A stretch of 14,589 nucleotides of DNA from DATMQA01 sp035566895 (GTDB lineage: Bacteria > Verrucomicrobiota > Verrucomicrobiia > Limisphaerales > UBA8199), in the NCBI GenBank assembly GCA_035566895.1, contig DATMQA010000068.1, positions 1-14,589 on the forward strand. The letters are read 5' to 3'. This document shows positions 1-5,728 of this stretch, piece after piece (the stretch's first letter is position 1; every line of letters begins with the position of its first letter). Position numbers and translations under genes: made by a program. A model generated the notes under the pieces. That model worked only from the letters and a program-made list of their open reading frames with translations. It made no database searches and was not told where the DNA came from.

Positions 1-653
1 CGCCGACATAGGCTTCCGGGGTGATGTGGCCGACGACGAACCCATGGCTGCCGCCGGAGAAACGTCCGTCGGTGATGAGGGCGACATCTTTACCGAGACC
101 TTTGCCCATGATGGCGGAAGTGGGGGAGAGCATTTCGCGCATACCTGGCCCGCCTCTGGGCCCTTCGAAGCGAATCACCACGACCTTGTCTTTCACGACG
201 GTCCCGTCGAGAATTCTGGCGAGGGCCGCCTCTTCGGAATTGAACACGCGCGCCTTGCCGGTGAAGCGCAAACCTTCTTTACCGGTGATTTTGGCGACCG
301 CACCTCCGGGCGCGAGGTTGCCGTAGAGAATGACCAGATGGCTGTCTTTCTTGATCGGCTGGTCGAGCGGATGAATGATCGTCTGACCGGCGGGGTACGG
401 TTTCACTTCAGCGAGCGTCTCGGCCAGGGTTTGGCCGGTGACGGTGAGGCAATCGGCGTGCAGCAGACCGGCGTCGAGCAGCATTTTCATCAGGGGCCGG
501 ATGCCGCCGATAGGTTGGAGAAGTCTTCCGGCTTAAATCCAACGGGGCGCGGCTGGGAGCGCGGTCGGGACCGTCGAGAACCTTGGCGGAGAAAACGCGA
601 GGTGAGGCTGGATGCGGATTGACGCGGCGCGCTTTGGACTTGGTGGCTTTCAT
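1..653 (-). pseudogene. ilvD: Dihydroxy-acid dehydratase (IlvD), internally deleted and frameshifted, 3' end outside window
   Basis: IlvD dehydrates dihydroxy acids in valine, leucine and isoleucine synthesis and needs an Fe-S cluster. Reading down from the ATG at 653, the N-terminus carries the family signature VLDGPDRAPSRA. After a frame change near 545-548 the next frame reads VGFKPEDFSN, and after a second change near 505-515 a third frame reads GGIRPLMKMLLDAGLLH. That frame stays open to the window edge with typical C-terminal IlvD blocks: DCLTVTGQTLAE, EGPRGGPGMREMLSPTSAIM, ITDGRFSGGSHGF (with the family's active-site Ser) and VGHITPEA. IlvD is usually about 560 aa. Roughly 290-300 codons between the N-terminal block and the GGIRPLMK block are absent, including the region of the cluster cysteines and metal ligands. 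The rest of the C-terminus lies beyond base 1. Family identity is very secure. The product cannot be an active enzyme unless the deletion is an assembly error. Confidence 0.9.
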
Positions 654-1026
654 GCGAAAAGGAGAATGGCACCGCAGATTTCTCGCTGGCAAGTGAAGCT
701 GTTGCCTATGCAAAGCGTCAGGCCGCTTCGGGGCTCGGCGCTGCAAAATGCATGATGTTCTCGGCCTCATTAGTGCAAATTGCAACGGCACTGCCGCTCC
801 AAGAGGACCATCAAAAGCGCTCAGATTGTCCGCAAGCTGCTAACCATCAATCCGTTGCGCTCAACGTCCAGCGACTGGCACCGCCTCTGCTCTGAGATGT
901 ACGGATGGTTTTAGAGCTGTGGCCCCATCACCATCCCATCGGACCATGGCTTTCACCAGGAGCGGCGAGCGCAAGGTTGGCCAGACGAATCACTGACAAT
1001 CAAAAAGCTAACAAAAAAACAAAATT
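654..1026. other. Intergenic region between the ilvD remnant and groES
   Basis: Divergent spacer upstream of groES. I find no CIRCE element (TTAGCACTC-N9-GAGTGCTAA) and no convincing -35/-10 pair. A short open frame at 774-914 (+) gives about 46 residues, including AQIVRKLLTINPLRSTSSDW, without a start codon or a recognised family; it may be chance or a gene scrap. The last 20 bases before groES are strongly A-rich and contain no Shine-Dalgarno sequence. Confidence 0.5.
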
Positions 1027-1320
1027 ATGACACTAAACGTTAAACCCCTCGGCGACCGAATTCTCGTGGAAGCCGTCGAAGAGAAGGAAGTCAACAAAAG
1101 CGGAATTGTTATTCCCGACACCGCCAAGGAAAAACCCATGGAAAGCCGGGTTGTGGCCCTCGGCACCGGGAAAACGGACGACAACGGCAAGAAGGTTCCC
1201 TTCGAAATGAAAAAAGGCGACCACCTGCTCGTGGCCAAATACGGCGGCACGGAAATTAAACTCCAAGGAAAGGATTACCGGATTCTCAGTTCTGACGATG
1301 TCCTGGCCGTGCTGGAATAA
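1027..1320 (+). CDS. groES: Co-chaperonin GroES (10 kDa chaperonin)
   Basis: A heptameric lid for the GroEL folding chamber, acting in the cytoplasm. The 97-aa length is normal for the family. The N-terminus VKPLGDRILVEAVE, the mobile-loop region NKSGIVIPDTAKEKP (about residues 23-37), the following ESRVVALGTG strand and the C-terminal KDYRILSSDDVLAVLE are all diagnostic. The start at 1027 is the only ATG that gives the complete N-terminal strand. It is preceded by an A-rich stretch (AAAAAAACAAAATT) instead of a Shine-Dalgarno sequence. groEL follows 56 bp downstream on the same strand, the standard operon order, with a hairpin in the gap. No CIRCE operator was seen upstream, so control by HrcA is not supported by the sequence. 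Confidence 0.98.
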   Translation: MTLNVKPLGDRILVEAVEEKEVNKSGIVIPDTAKEKPMESRVVALGTGKTDDNGKKVPFEMKKGDHLLVAKYGGTEIKLQGKDYRILSSDDVLAVLE

Positions 1321-1325
1321 CCATC

Positions 1326-1346
1326 GACCCCGAAAGCTTTGGGGTC
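1326..1346 (+). promoter_or_regulatory. Intercistronic hairpin between groES and groEL
   Basis: A perfect 6-bp inverted repeat GACCCC (1326-1331) / GGGGTC (1341-1346) encloses GAAAGCTTT, which can extend the stem with AA/TT after a bulged G. It starts 5 nt after the groES stop and has no T-tract, so it is more likely an mRNA-stability, processing or translation-modulating structure, or a weak attenuator, than a terminator. The structure is seen directly; the role is inferred. Confidence 0.55.
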
Positions 1347-1376
1347 AACTATCAACAATCCACTATCTATTCTATT

Positions 1377-3005
1377 ATGGCTGCAAAACAATTAATTTTC
1401 GACGAGCAGGCTCGTCAAACCCTGCTGCGTGGTGTCTCTAAACTGGCCAGAGCGGTCGCCGCGACGCTTGGCCCCAAGGGGCGCAACGTCGTGCTCGATA
1501 AGAAATATGGCTCGCCGACGGTGACCAAAGACGGTGTCACGGTCGCCAAGGAAATCGAACTGGCGGACCCCTGTGAAAACATGGGCGCCCAGATGGTCCG
1601 GGAAGCCGCCAGCAAGACCAGCGACAACGCCGGCGACGGCACCACCACGGCCACCATTCTCACCGAAGCGATCTTTCGCGAAGGTTTGAAATACGTCACC
1701 TCCGGCGCCAACCCGATCGGCATCCAGCGCGGCATCCATAAGGCTGTCGCTGCCGCCATTGAGCATCTCGACAAAATCGCCAAAAAGGTGAAGGACAAAG
1801 AGGAAATCAGGCAGGTCGCGACGGTTTCTGCGAACTGGGACACCGCCATTGGAGAGATTATCGCCGACGCGATGGACAAGGTCGGCAAAGACGGCACGAT
1901 TACGGTCGAGGAAGCTAAAACCCTCGAAACGACCCTCGAGGTGGTCGAAGGCATGCAGTTCGACAAGGGGTACCTGTCGCCATACTTTGTCACCAATGCC
2001 GAGACGATGGAGGTCCGTCTGCAAGATTGCTACGTGCTCAATTACGAGAAAAAGATCAGCAGCCTCAAAGACTTGCTGCCCTTGCTCGAAAAAGTGGCAA
2101 AAGCGGGCAAACCGCTCCTGATCATCGCCGAAGATGTCGACGGCGAAGCCCTCGCCACTCTGGTGGTGAACAAGCTTCGCGGCACCATCCATGCCTGTGC
2201 CGTCAAAGCCCCTGGCTTTGGGGATCGCCGCAAAGCCCTGTGCGAAGATATTGCCATCCTGACCGGCGGCAAGTTCATCAGCGAAGACCTGGGCGTCAAG
2301 CTCGAGGGCCTGGAACTGGAAGACCTCGGCCGCGTCAAGAACGTCACAGTGGACAGGGAAAACACCACCCTGGTGGAAGGTCACGGCAAGAGCTCCGAGA
2401 TTCAAGGACGGGTAAATCAGATACGGCGGCAGATCGAAGAGACGACTTCCGATTACGACAAGGAAAAGCTGCAGGAACGCCTGGCCAAACTCGCGGGCGG
2501 TGTCGCCATCATCAACGTTGGCGCCGCTACCGAGACCGAGATGAAGGAAAAGAAAGCCCGAGTGGAAGATGCCTTGCATGCCACCCGAGCGGCCGTTGAA
2601 GAAGGCATTGTGCCGGGCGGTGGCGTCGCGCTGTTGCGTTGCCTGGCAGCGATGGATACCGTCAAGCCGGAGAACGACGACGAGCGCATCGGCGTCGAGA
2701 TCGTCAAGCGCGCCGTCGAGTATCCGACGCGCGTATTGGCGGATAATGCCGGTGTGGAAGGCTCCGTGGTGGTGCAGGAAGTCATGAAGCGCAAAGGCAA
2801 CGAGGGCTACAACGTCTCGACCGGGGTCTATGAGGACCTGGTCAAAGCGGGCGTAGTCGATCCGAAGAAAGTCACGCGGGCAGCGTTGCAGAACGCGGCC
2901 TCGATTGCCGGCCTGTTGTTGACCACCGAATGCCTGGTCACCGAGCTGCCGAAGGAAGACAAATCCGAGCCATCGCCAGGCGGCCAGGGCGGCACGGATT
3001 ATTGA
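1377..3005 (+). CDS. groEL: Chaperonin GroEL (60 kDa chaperonin)
   Basis: ATP-driven double-ring folding chamber that works with GroES. The protein is 542 aa and keeps the standard spacing of the E. coli protein over most of its length. The ATP-site loop GDGTTTAT has D87 in the usual place, the ATPase residue D398 lies in VEDALHATRAAVEEG, and VKAPGFGDRRK (about 277-286) and VGAATETEMKEKKAR (about 381-395) are intact. The cpn60 signature region reads AAVEEGIVPGGG (405-416). Oddities: Trp154 in VSANWDTAIGE, where a small polar residue is common, and a C-terminus ending PSPGGQGGTDY in place of the usual Gly-Gly-Met repeats. There is no Shine-Dalgarno sequence before the ATG (TCTATTCTATT). It is the second gene of the groES-groEL operon and is closed by the terminator at 3042-3073. 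Confidence 0.98.
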   Translation: MAAKQLIFDEQARQTLLRGVSKLARAVAATLGPKGRNVVLDKKYGSPTVTKDGVTVAKEIELADPCENMGAQMVREAASKTSDNAGDGTTTATILTEAIFREGLKYVTSGANPIGIQRGIHKAVAAAIEHLDKIAKKVKDKEEIRQVATVSANWDTAIGEIIADAMDKVGKDGTITVEEAKTLETTLEVVEGMQFDKGYLSPYFVTNAETMEVRLQDCYVLNYEKKISSLKDLLPLLEKVAKAGKPLLIIAEDVDGEALATLVVNKLRGTIHACAVKAPGFGDRRKALCEDIAILTGGKFISEDLGVKLEGLELEDLGRVKNVTVDRENTTLVEGHGKSSEIQGRVNQIRRQIEETTSDYDKEKLQERLAKLAGGVAIINVGAATETEMKEKKARVEDALHATRAAVEEGIVPGGGVALLRCLAAMDTVKPENDDERIGVEIVKRAVEYPTRVLADNAGVEGSVVVQEVMKRKGNEGYNVSTGVYEDLVKAGVVDPKKVTRAALQNAASIAGLLLTTECLVTELPKEDKSEPSPGGQGGTDY

Positions 3006-3041
3006 GTCGGTTCGGCGTTCCGACAGGAAATGAGAACCGCG

Positions 3042-3073
3042 AGAGGGGTTGGGAGACGCCCAACCCCTCTTTT
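3042..3073 (+). terminator. Rho-independent terminator of groESL
   Basis: A perfect 12-bp stem AGAGGGGTTGGG (3042-3053) / CCCAACCCCTCT (3059-3070) with the 5-nt loop AGACG is followed by a short T run that gives TTTT at 3070-3073. It sits 37 nt after the groEL stop. A weaker hairpin (GTCGG 3006-3010 / CCGAC 3020-3024) lies just before it. Confidence 0.9.
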
Positions 3074-3142
3074 CCGGAGGCCCTGTGGCCGAGGAATGAA
3101 GCGTTAATCCGAGCAGACAGTTTCTTTTCAAACAGCAGTTTT

Positions 3143-3331
3143 ATGAAGACGTACGCTATCCGTTGGAAATCCATTGTTACGGGAGGCATCGGAACCGGGA
3201 CGAAGCGCTTCGAGAAGGAAGAGGCCGAGCGCCTGGCGACAGAGTTAAATGAGAATTACCCGGAAATTGATCACGAGGCGGTAATCCCCGCGCCCCCTGT
3301 GGCCGAGCCTCCAATTGCCGAAGCGGCTTAG
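3143..3331 (+). CDS. Small hypothetical protein, 62 aa
   Basis: The ATG at 3143 opens a 62-codon gene. Residues 1-47 look like a compact beta/alpha unit: KTYAIRWKSIVTGGIGTGT gives a strand and a glycine-rich turn, followed by the charged helix KRFEKEEAERLATELNENYP and the strand DHEAVIP. The tail (49-62) is Pro/Ala-rich (PAPPVAEPPIAEAA). The same frame is open further upstream to 2930, but that stretch overlaps groEL and the terminator, so the start at 3143 is preferred. There is no clear Shine-Dalgarno sequence, as for the two genes before it. It begins about 70 bp after the groEL terminator, so it probably has its own promoter. I do not recognise a named family. It looks like a genuine cytoplasmic small protein, and its function is unknown. 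Confidence 0.7.
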   Translation: MKTYAIRWKSIVTGGIGTGTKRFEKEEAERLATELNENYPEIDHEAVIPAPPVAEPPIAEAA

Positions 3332-3422
3332 CGAGCGTTTGAAAAATCTTCAGAGCCTTCCTTACGCCGGCTGTTACAATTTAAAACACGCTCTTAGCCT
3401 CCCGCGGATGGCTTGAAGCTTT

Positions 3423-3794
3423 ATGCAAGTGGGACAACAAGTCGTGTGTGTGGATGATCATTTCCCCAAACCACTGGCGAAGCACTACGACAACCTCCCG
3501 GTCAAGGGCGAAATCTATACAATTCGGAGCGTCTTCCTTGGCCGCCGGCTGATGCATCCCACGCCCGGAGCGGCTGATAGCGAAAACGGCCAAATCGGCC
3601 TGCTTCTCAGGGGGTTGGTGAACGGCACGGACCCGCGAAACAAGTACTGTCAGGAACTAGGGTTCAACAGCGAGCGCTTCCGCCCGTTCCAGCACCTGGA
3701 CGACGAATCGGAGAATGAAGCTGAATTGGTGAGGGTCAGGACAGCTCCCAAAGTGGAGCCACTGAAAGAGATGCCCTTGCCTTATTCGCCGTGA
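3423..3794 (+). CDS. Hypothetical protein, 123 aa
   Basis: The gene starts at ATG 3423 and encodes an acidic soluble protein without a signal peptide or membrane segment. The first half reads VGQQVVCVDDHFP ... LPVKGEIYTIRSVFLGR (about residues 3-41), a pattern that suggests a small beta-barrel or SH3-like fold; this is an impression from the alternating strands and the 'KGEIYTIR' turn, not a family match. The second half holds FRPFQHLDDESENEAELVR and a Pro-rich tail. It lies 91 bp after the 62-aa gene in the same direction; a joint transcript is possible. Coding quality is good and no overlapping frame looks better. No function can be assigned. Confidence 0.72.
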   Translation: MQVGQQVVCVDDHFPKPLAKHYDNLPVKGEIYTIRSVFLGRRLMHPTPGAADSENGQIGLLLRGLVNGTDPRNKYCQELGFNSERFRPFQHLDDESENEAELVRVRTAPKVEPLKEMPLPYSP

Positions 3795-3812
3795 TGAGTA
3801 AGGGGGCGGGGC

Positions 3813-3938
3813 TTACTTCTTCTTGCCGGCCACCTGCTTTGCCGCGACGGCCTGCTGTTTCCTTTGCAGGTCACTGTTAGCTTTGGTCAGCTTCTGCGTT
3901 GCGTGCTTGTTCGTTGCTTTGGGGGACTTGTCGCCCAT
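3813..3938 (-). CDS. Conserved-type small basic protein, 41 aa (MGDKSPKATNK type)
   Basis: The ATG at 3938 gives a 41-aa protein that begins MGDKSPKATNKHATQK, continues with a Lys/Gln/Ala-rich helix (LTKANSDLQRKQQAVAAKQ, residues 17-35) and ends VAGKKK. From general knowledge, short proteins starting MGDKSPK and rich in K, Q, A and N recur in many unrelated bacteria, annotated only as hypothetical. The purine-rich AAAGGCAGAGATC before the start may act as a ribosome site. The protein has no cysteines and no membrane segment, and its basic charge would suit nucleic-acid or ribosome contact, but that is speculation. It converges with the 123-aa gene, whose stop lies 19 bp away. Confidence 0.75.
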   Translation of the reverse strand: MGDKSPKATNKHATQKLTKANSDLQRKQQAVAAKQVAGKKK

Positions 3939-4089
3939 GATCTCTGCCTTTCGTCTAATGGTTTACTCACCCGCGGGATTCCAGATTCCTCCGAAGGGAA
4001 CTCAATCATGCTTCTTTATGGAAGACATTGCAAACATCCAAAGGTGATTTTCCGCTAAGAACCTGTTTGAAAAACTCAGTTCCATGCAG

Positions 4090-4159
4090 GAGCCGACGTG
4101 ACGTGAGGCTCAAATTATCTGGGTTTTCGGGCCGGAGCGGAGCCCCCTCACCTCGGCTC
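4090..4159. repeat. REP-like extragenic palindromic element
   Basis: The arms GAGCCGACGTGA (4090-4101) and TCACCTCGGCTC (4148-4159) are reverse complements with one mismatch and enclose 46 nt. Inside, GGCTC (4107-4111) and GAGCC-type runs near 4135-4145 can add inner pairs. The element lies in a gene-free gap. Its layout (about 70 bp, GC-rich ends, imperfect palindrome) resembles dispersed REP/MITE sequences. Whether it is repeated elsewhere in the genome cannot be seen here. Confidence 0.5.
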
Positions 4160-4180
4160 GTACAATTCTCCGACACGCGC

Positions 4181-4287
4181 TAACTGATTCTCTCGTAAGC
4201 GTTGCCCACACGACGCAAGCAAGGTATCTCCTAGCAGTCCTAGGGAACCTCTTAGTCGCGGCCAAAGCTTGCGAGAGCTAACAGTTA
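4181..4287. repeat. Imperfect inverted repeat, about 20-bp arms
   Basis: The left arm TAACTGATTCTCTCGTAAGC (4181-4200) pairs with the right arm at 4267-4287, whose reverse complement is TAACTG-TTAG-CTCTCG-C-AAGC. The two share TAACTG, CTCTCG and AAGC, with a 3-4 nt non-matching segment and one substitution. The spacer is 66 nt. It could be a folded RNA leader, a small MITE with terminal inverted repeats, or decayed insertion-sequence ends. No target duplication was identified. Confidence 0.45.
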
Positions 4288-4372
4288 CTCATGCACGTTT
4301 TCCGCAGACAAAGATTGGCTCGGAGCGCCCGAAACGGATGCCTGGGTTGGACGAGCAACGGAGGGTGAAGCT

Positions 4373-4648
4373 ATGGCGCTATATCTCAGTGAAGAATGGT
4401 GGGGTCGCGTGTTTCTCCACTTTGTGGCGGCGCTGCGCGCTGGCGATTGGGGCTGGCACCTCGCCGGCATCGGACGGGAGATTGAATGTATCTGGCCTCA
4501 GGCCCGCCGGGCTTTGGTTACGGCGAACGGTTGGCTGGCGCCCAACAACAACGAAAGGCATAACCAATATGAGCTCAAGAATCTCTTTAGACTGCCGGTT
4601 CGAGCCGGCCAACGAACAAACCATTGGCGTCAACCTCCGACCGCCTGA
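4373..4648 (+). CDS. Hypothetical small protein, 91 aa
   Basis: The ATG at 4373 has one of the better Shine-Dalgarno sequences in this window (GGAGG, then GTGAAGCT before the ATG). The N-terminal 65 residues are Trp-rich and plausible as protein: ALYLSEEWWGRVFLHFVAAL, then GDWGWHLAGIGREIECIWPQ. The C-terminal third (LFRLPVRAGQRTNHWRQPPTA) has poor protein character and overlaps the next ORF in another frame, so this may be a gene whose true end was lost by frameshift. A longer alternative frame opens at 4269 (the frame of the next entry), but its sequence up to 4568 looks non-coding. No family is recognised. Confidence 0.4.
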   Translation: MALYLSEEWWGRVFLHFVAALRAGDWGWHLAGIGREIECIWPQARRALVTANGWLAPNNNERHNQYELKNLFRLPVRAGQRTNHWRQPPTA

Positions 4649-4892
4649 AGGCATCGCGGCTGAGAGCCAGTTCCGGGAGGACCTTTGGCGCGAATATCGG
4701 CGCGAGGCGCTCAACGCGGGATTCAATCCCGCTCAAGCAACCGAATACGCCGGGGCACTAAGCCCGGATATGGGGCTGGTCGGGGGTCTGTCAGGAACGG
4801 GGCTGGTCGGGCGTGGCTGGTTTTATAAGAGCCGGTCCCGGGTGGTAAGGCGAACCGTCACCTCAGGGCTGATCTCGCTTAGGCGATGGTAA
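4569..4892 (+). CDS. Hypothetical small protein, 107 aa, overlapping the preceding ORF
   Basis: The ATG at 4569 (AAAGG about 10 nt upstream) opens a frame whose first 67 residues look genuine: FEPANEQTIGVNLRPPEGI, then a charged helix FREDLWREYRREALNAGF and NPAQATEYAGALSPDM. The last 40 residues (Gly-rich, then Arg/Ser-rich) look less protein-like. They contain two copies of the 13-bp direct repeat GGGGCTGGTCGGG (4772-4784 and 4799-4811, 27 bp apart and so in frame). The frame is open upstream to 4269 (207 aa in total), but that extension conflicts with the better-initiated 4373 ORF. The 80-bp out-of-frame overlap suggests either real coupling or a frameshifted ancestor. The stop codon lies on the left arm of a 7-bp inverted repeat (CGATGGT 4884-4890 / ACCATCG 4902-4908). 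Confidence 0.45.
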   Translation: MSSRISLDCRFEPANEQTIGVNLRPPEGIAAESQFREDLWREYRREALNAGFNPAQATEYAGALSPDMGLVGGLSGTGLVGRGWFYKSRSRVVRRTVTSGLISLRRW

Positions 4893-4995
4893 AGGAGCAA
4901 AACCATCGGGCGAACTGCACCCTCGGGCGTCCCGATATTCGCGCCCGGGTTCCGTCCTTGGAACGCGGGAGGGAAGAACTGAAGCAGGGAAGAAC

Positions 4996-5026
4996 TCATC
5001 AAGAGTACCCGAGAGTTGCTTGATGA
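4996..5026 (-). terminator. Possible terminator hairpin downstream of the response regulator
   Basis: TCATCAAG (4996-5003) and CTTGATGA (5019-5026) form a perfect 8-bp inverted repeat with a 15-nt loop, 9 of 10 if extended. It begins 15 nt past the stop codon of the minus-strand response regulator. On the minus strand it is followed by a mixed pyrimidine stretch (GTTCTTCCC) and no uninterrupted T-tract, so termination efficiency is uncertain. Confidence 0.4.
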
Positions 5027-5041
5027 ATGTTGGGCTGGTGG

Positions 5042-5728
5042 TCAGGATTCCTGCGAAACCAGTCCATTCCGCAAAGCGAAGCGCACCAGTCCCGGGATAT
5101 CGAAAATATCCAGGCGCGCCATCAACTTTACGCGATGGTATTCGACGGTCTTGTCGCTGACTTTCAGGACCATCGCGATGGCCTTGGTGGTTTGGCCTTC
5201 GGCCAGCAGTTGGAGGATCTCCCGCTGGCGCGGGGTCAACCGTTCGAGCGGGCTGCAGGAGTGCGCGATTTGCTGCAATGGGAACTTCTTGATAAAGCGG
5301 CTGGAGATTTCCCGGCTAAGATAGATTTCGCCGCCAACGATGCTTTTCAAGGCCGCCGGCAATTCGGCAGTCGCGGCTCGTTTAAGCAGGTAGCCGACCG
5401 CGCCGGATTTCAAGGCCTGCAACACGTACTCGTCGTTGTGGTGCATGGAGAGGATGATCACCCGGACGTTCGGGAAGTCCCTGGTGATGCGCGCCAACGC
5501 CTGGAGGCCATTGAGCCCAGGCATGGAAATATCCATCAACACGACATCCGGCTGATGCGCTTTGATGAGGCCAAGGACCTCGCGGCCATCACTGGCTTCA
5601 CCCGCGACTTCCACTCCCGGAAGCTTTTCCAGCAACGCCCGGATGCCGGCGCGCACCAGCGTGTGGTCGTCGGCCAGCAGCACCCGGCTGGCTTTGACCG
5701 ACGTTTCTGATTGGTTCGAAATGTTCAT
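5042..5728 (-). CDS. NarL/LuxR-family response regulator
   Basis: Cytoplasmic output partner of the adjacent sensor kinase. From the start at 5728 the protein is 228 aa, normal for the family. The receiver domain (about 15-130) has the acidic pair D20-D21, phospho-acceptor D66 in VVLMDISMPG, S94 in IILSMH and K116 in GYLLK. The C-terminal LuxR-type helix-turn-helix (about 164-225) reads LTPRQREILQLLAEGQ ... VSDKTVEYHRVKLMARL. The frame is open to an ATG at 5761, but the ATG at 5728 is preferred: it overlaps the kinase stop as ATGA (5725-5728), the classic coupling junction, and yields a normal N-terminus. Phosphorylation by the kinase should promote DNA binding. The target genes are not evident; the genes either side show no obvious shared operator. 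Confidence 0.95.
   Translation of the reverse strand: MNISNQSETSVKASRVLLADDHTLVRAGIRALLEKLPGVEVAGEASDGREVLGLIKAHQPDVVLMDISMPGLNGLQALARITRDFPNVRVIILSMHHNDEYVLQALKSGAVGYLLKRAATAELPAALKSIVGGEIYLSREISSRFIKKFPLQQIAHSCSPLERLTPRQREILQLLAEGQTTKAIAMVLKVSDKTVEYHRVKLMARLDIFDIPGLVRFALRNGLVSQES

Larger units (their letters stand above)
3939..4372. other. Intergenic, repeat-rich region
   Basis: No gene with good coding character is seen here. The stretch contains the two inverted-repeat elements described separately (4090-4159 and 4181-4287). Short plus-strand open frames that run through 3823-4058 are antisense to the 41-aa gene and have no ribosome site or family resemblance. Confidence 0.5.

Noticed and set aside
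26..622. 198-aa plus-strand open frame at the left edge
   Set aside because: It is antisense to the clearly recognisable IlvD C-terminal coding sequence.
771..797. Possible CIRCE-like inverted repeat (TTAGTGC ... GCACTGC) upstream of groES
   Set aside because: The half-sites lack the CIRCE consensus, only about five bases pair, and it lies over 200 bp from groES.
774..914. Short plus-strand frame with AQIVRKLLTINPLRSTSSDW
   Set aside because: It looks protein-like, but has no start codon, no recognised family and is too short to support.
1392..3131. 579-aa minus-strand open frame opposite groEL
   Set aside because: It is the mirror of a strongly biased GC-rich coding gene. The product has no family resemblance, while groEL on the plus strand is certain.
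4269..4568. Upstream extension of the 4569 ORF to give 207 aa
   Set aside because: The extension is Trp/Arg-rich with poor protein character and starts inside the right arm of the inverted repeat; the 4373 ORF with a GGAGG site in another frame fits better.
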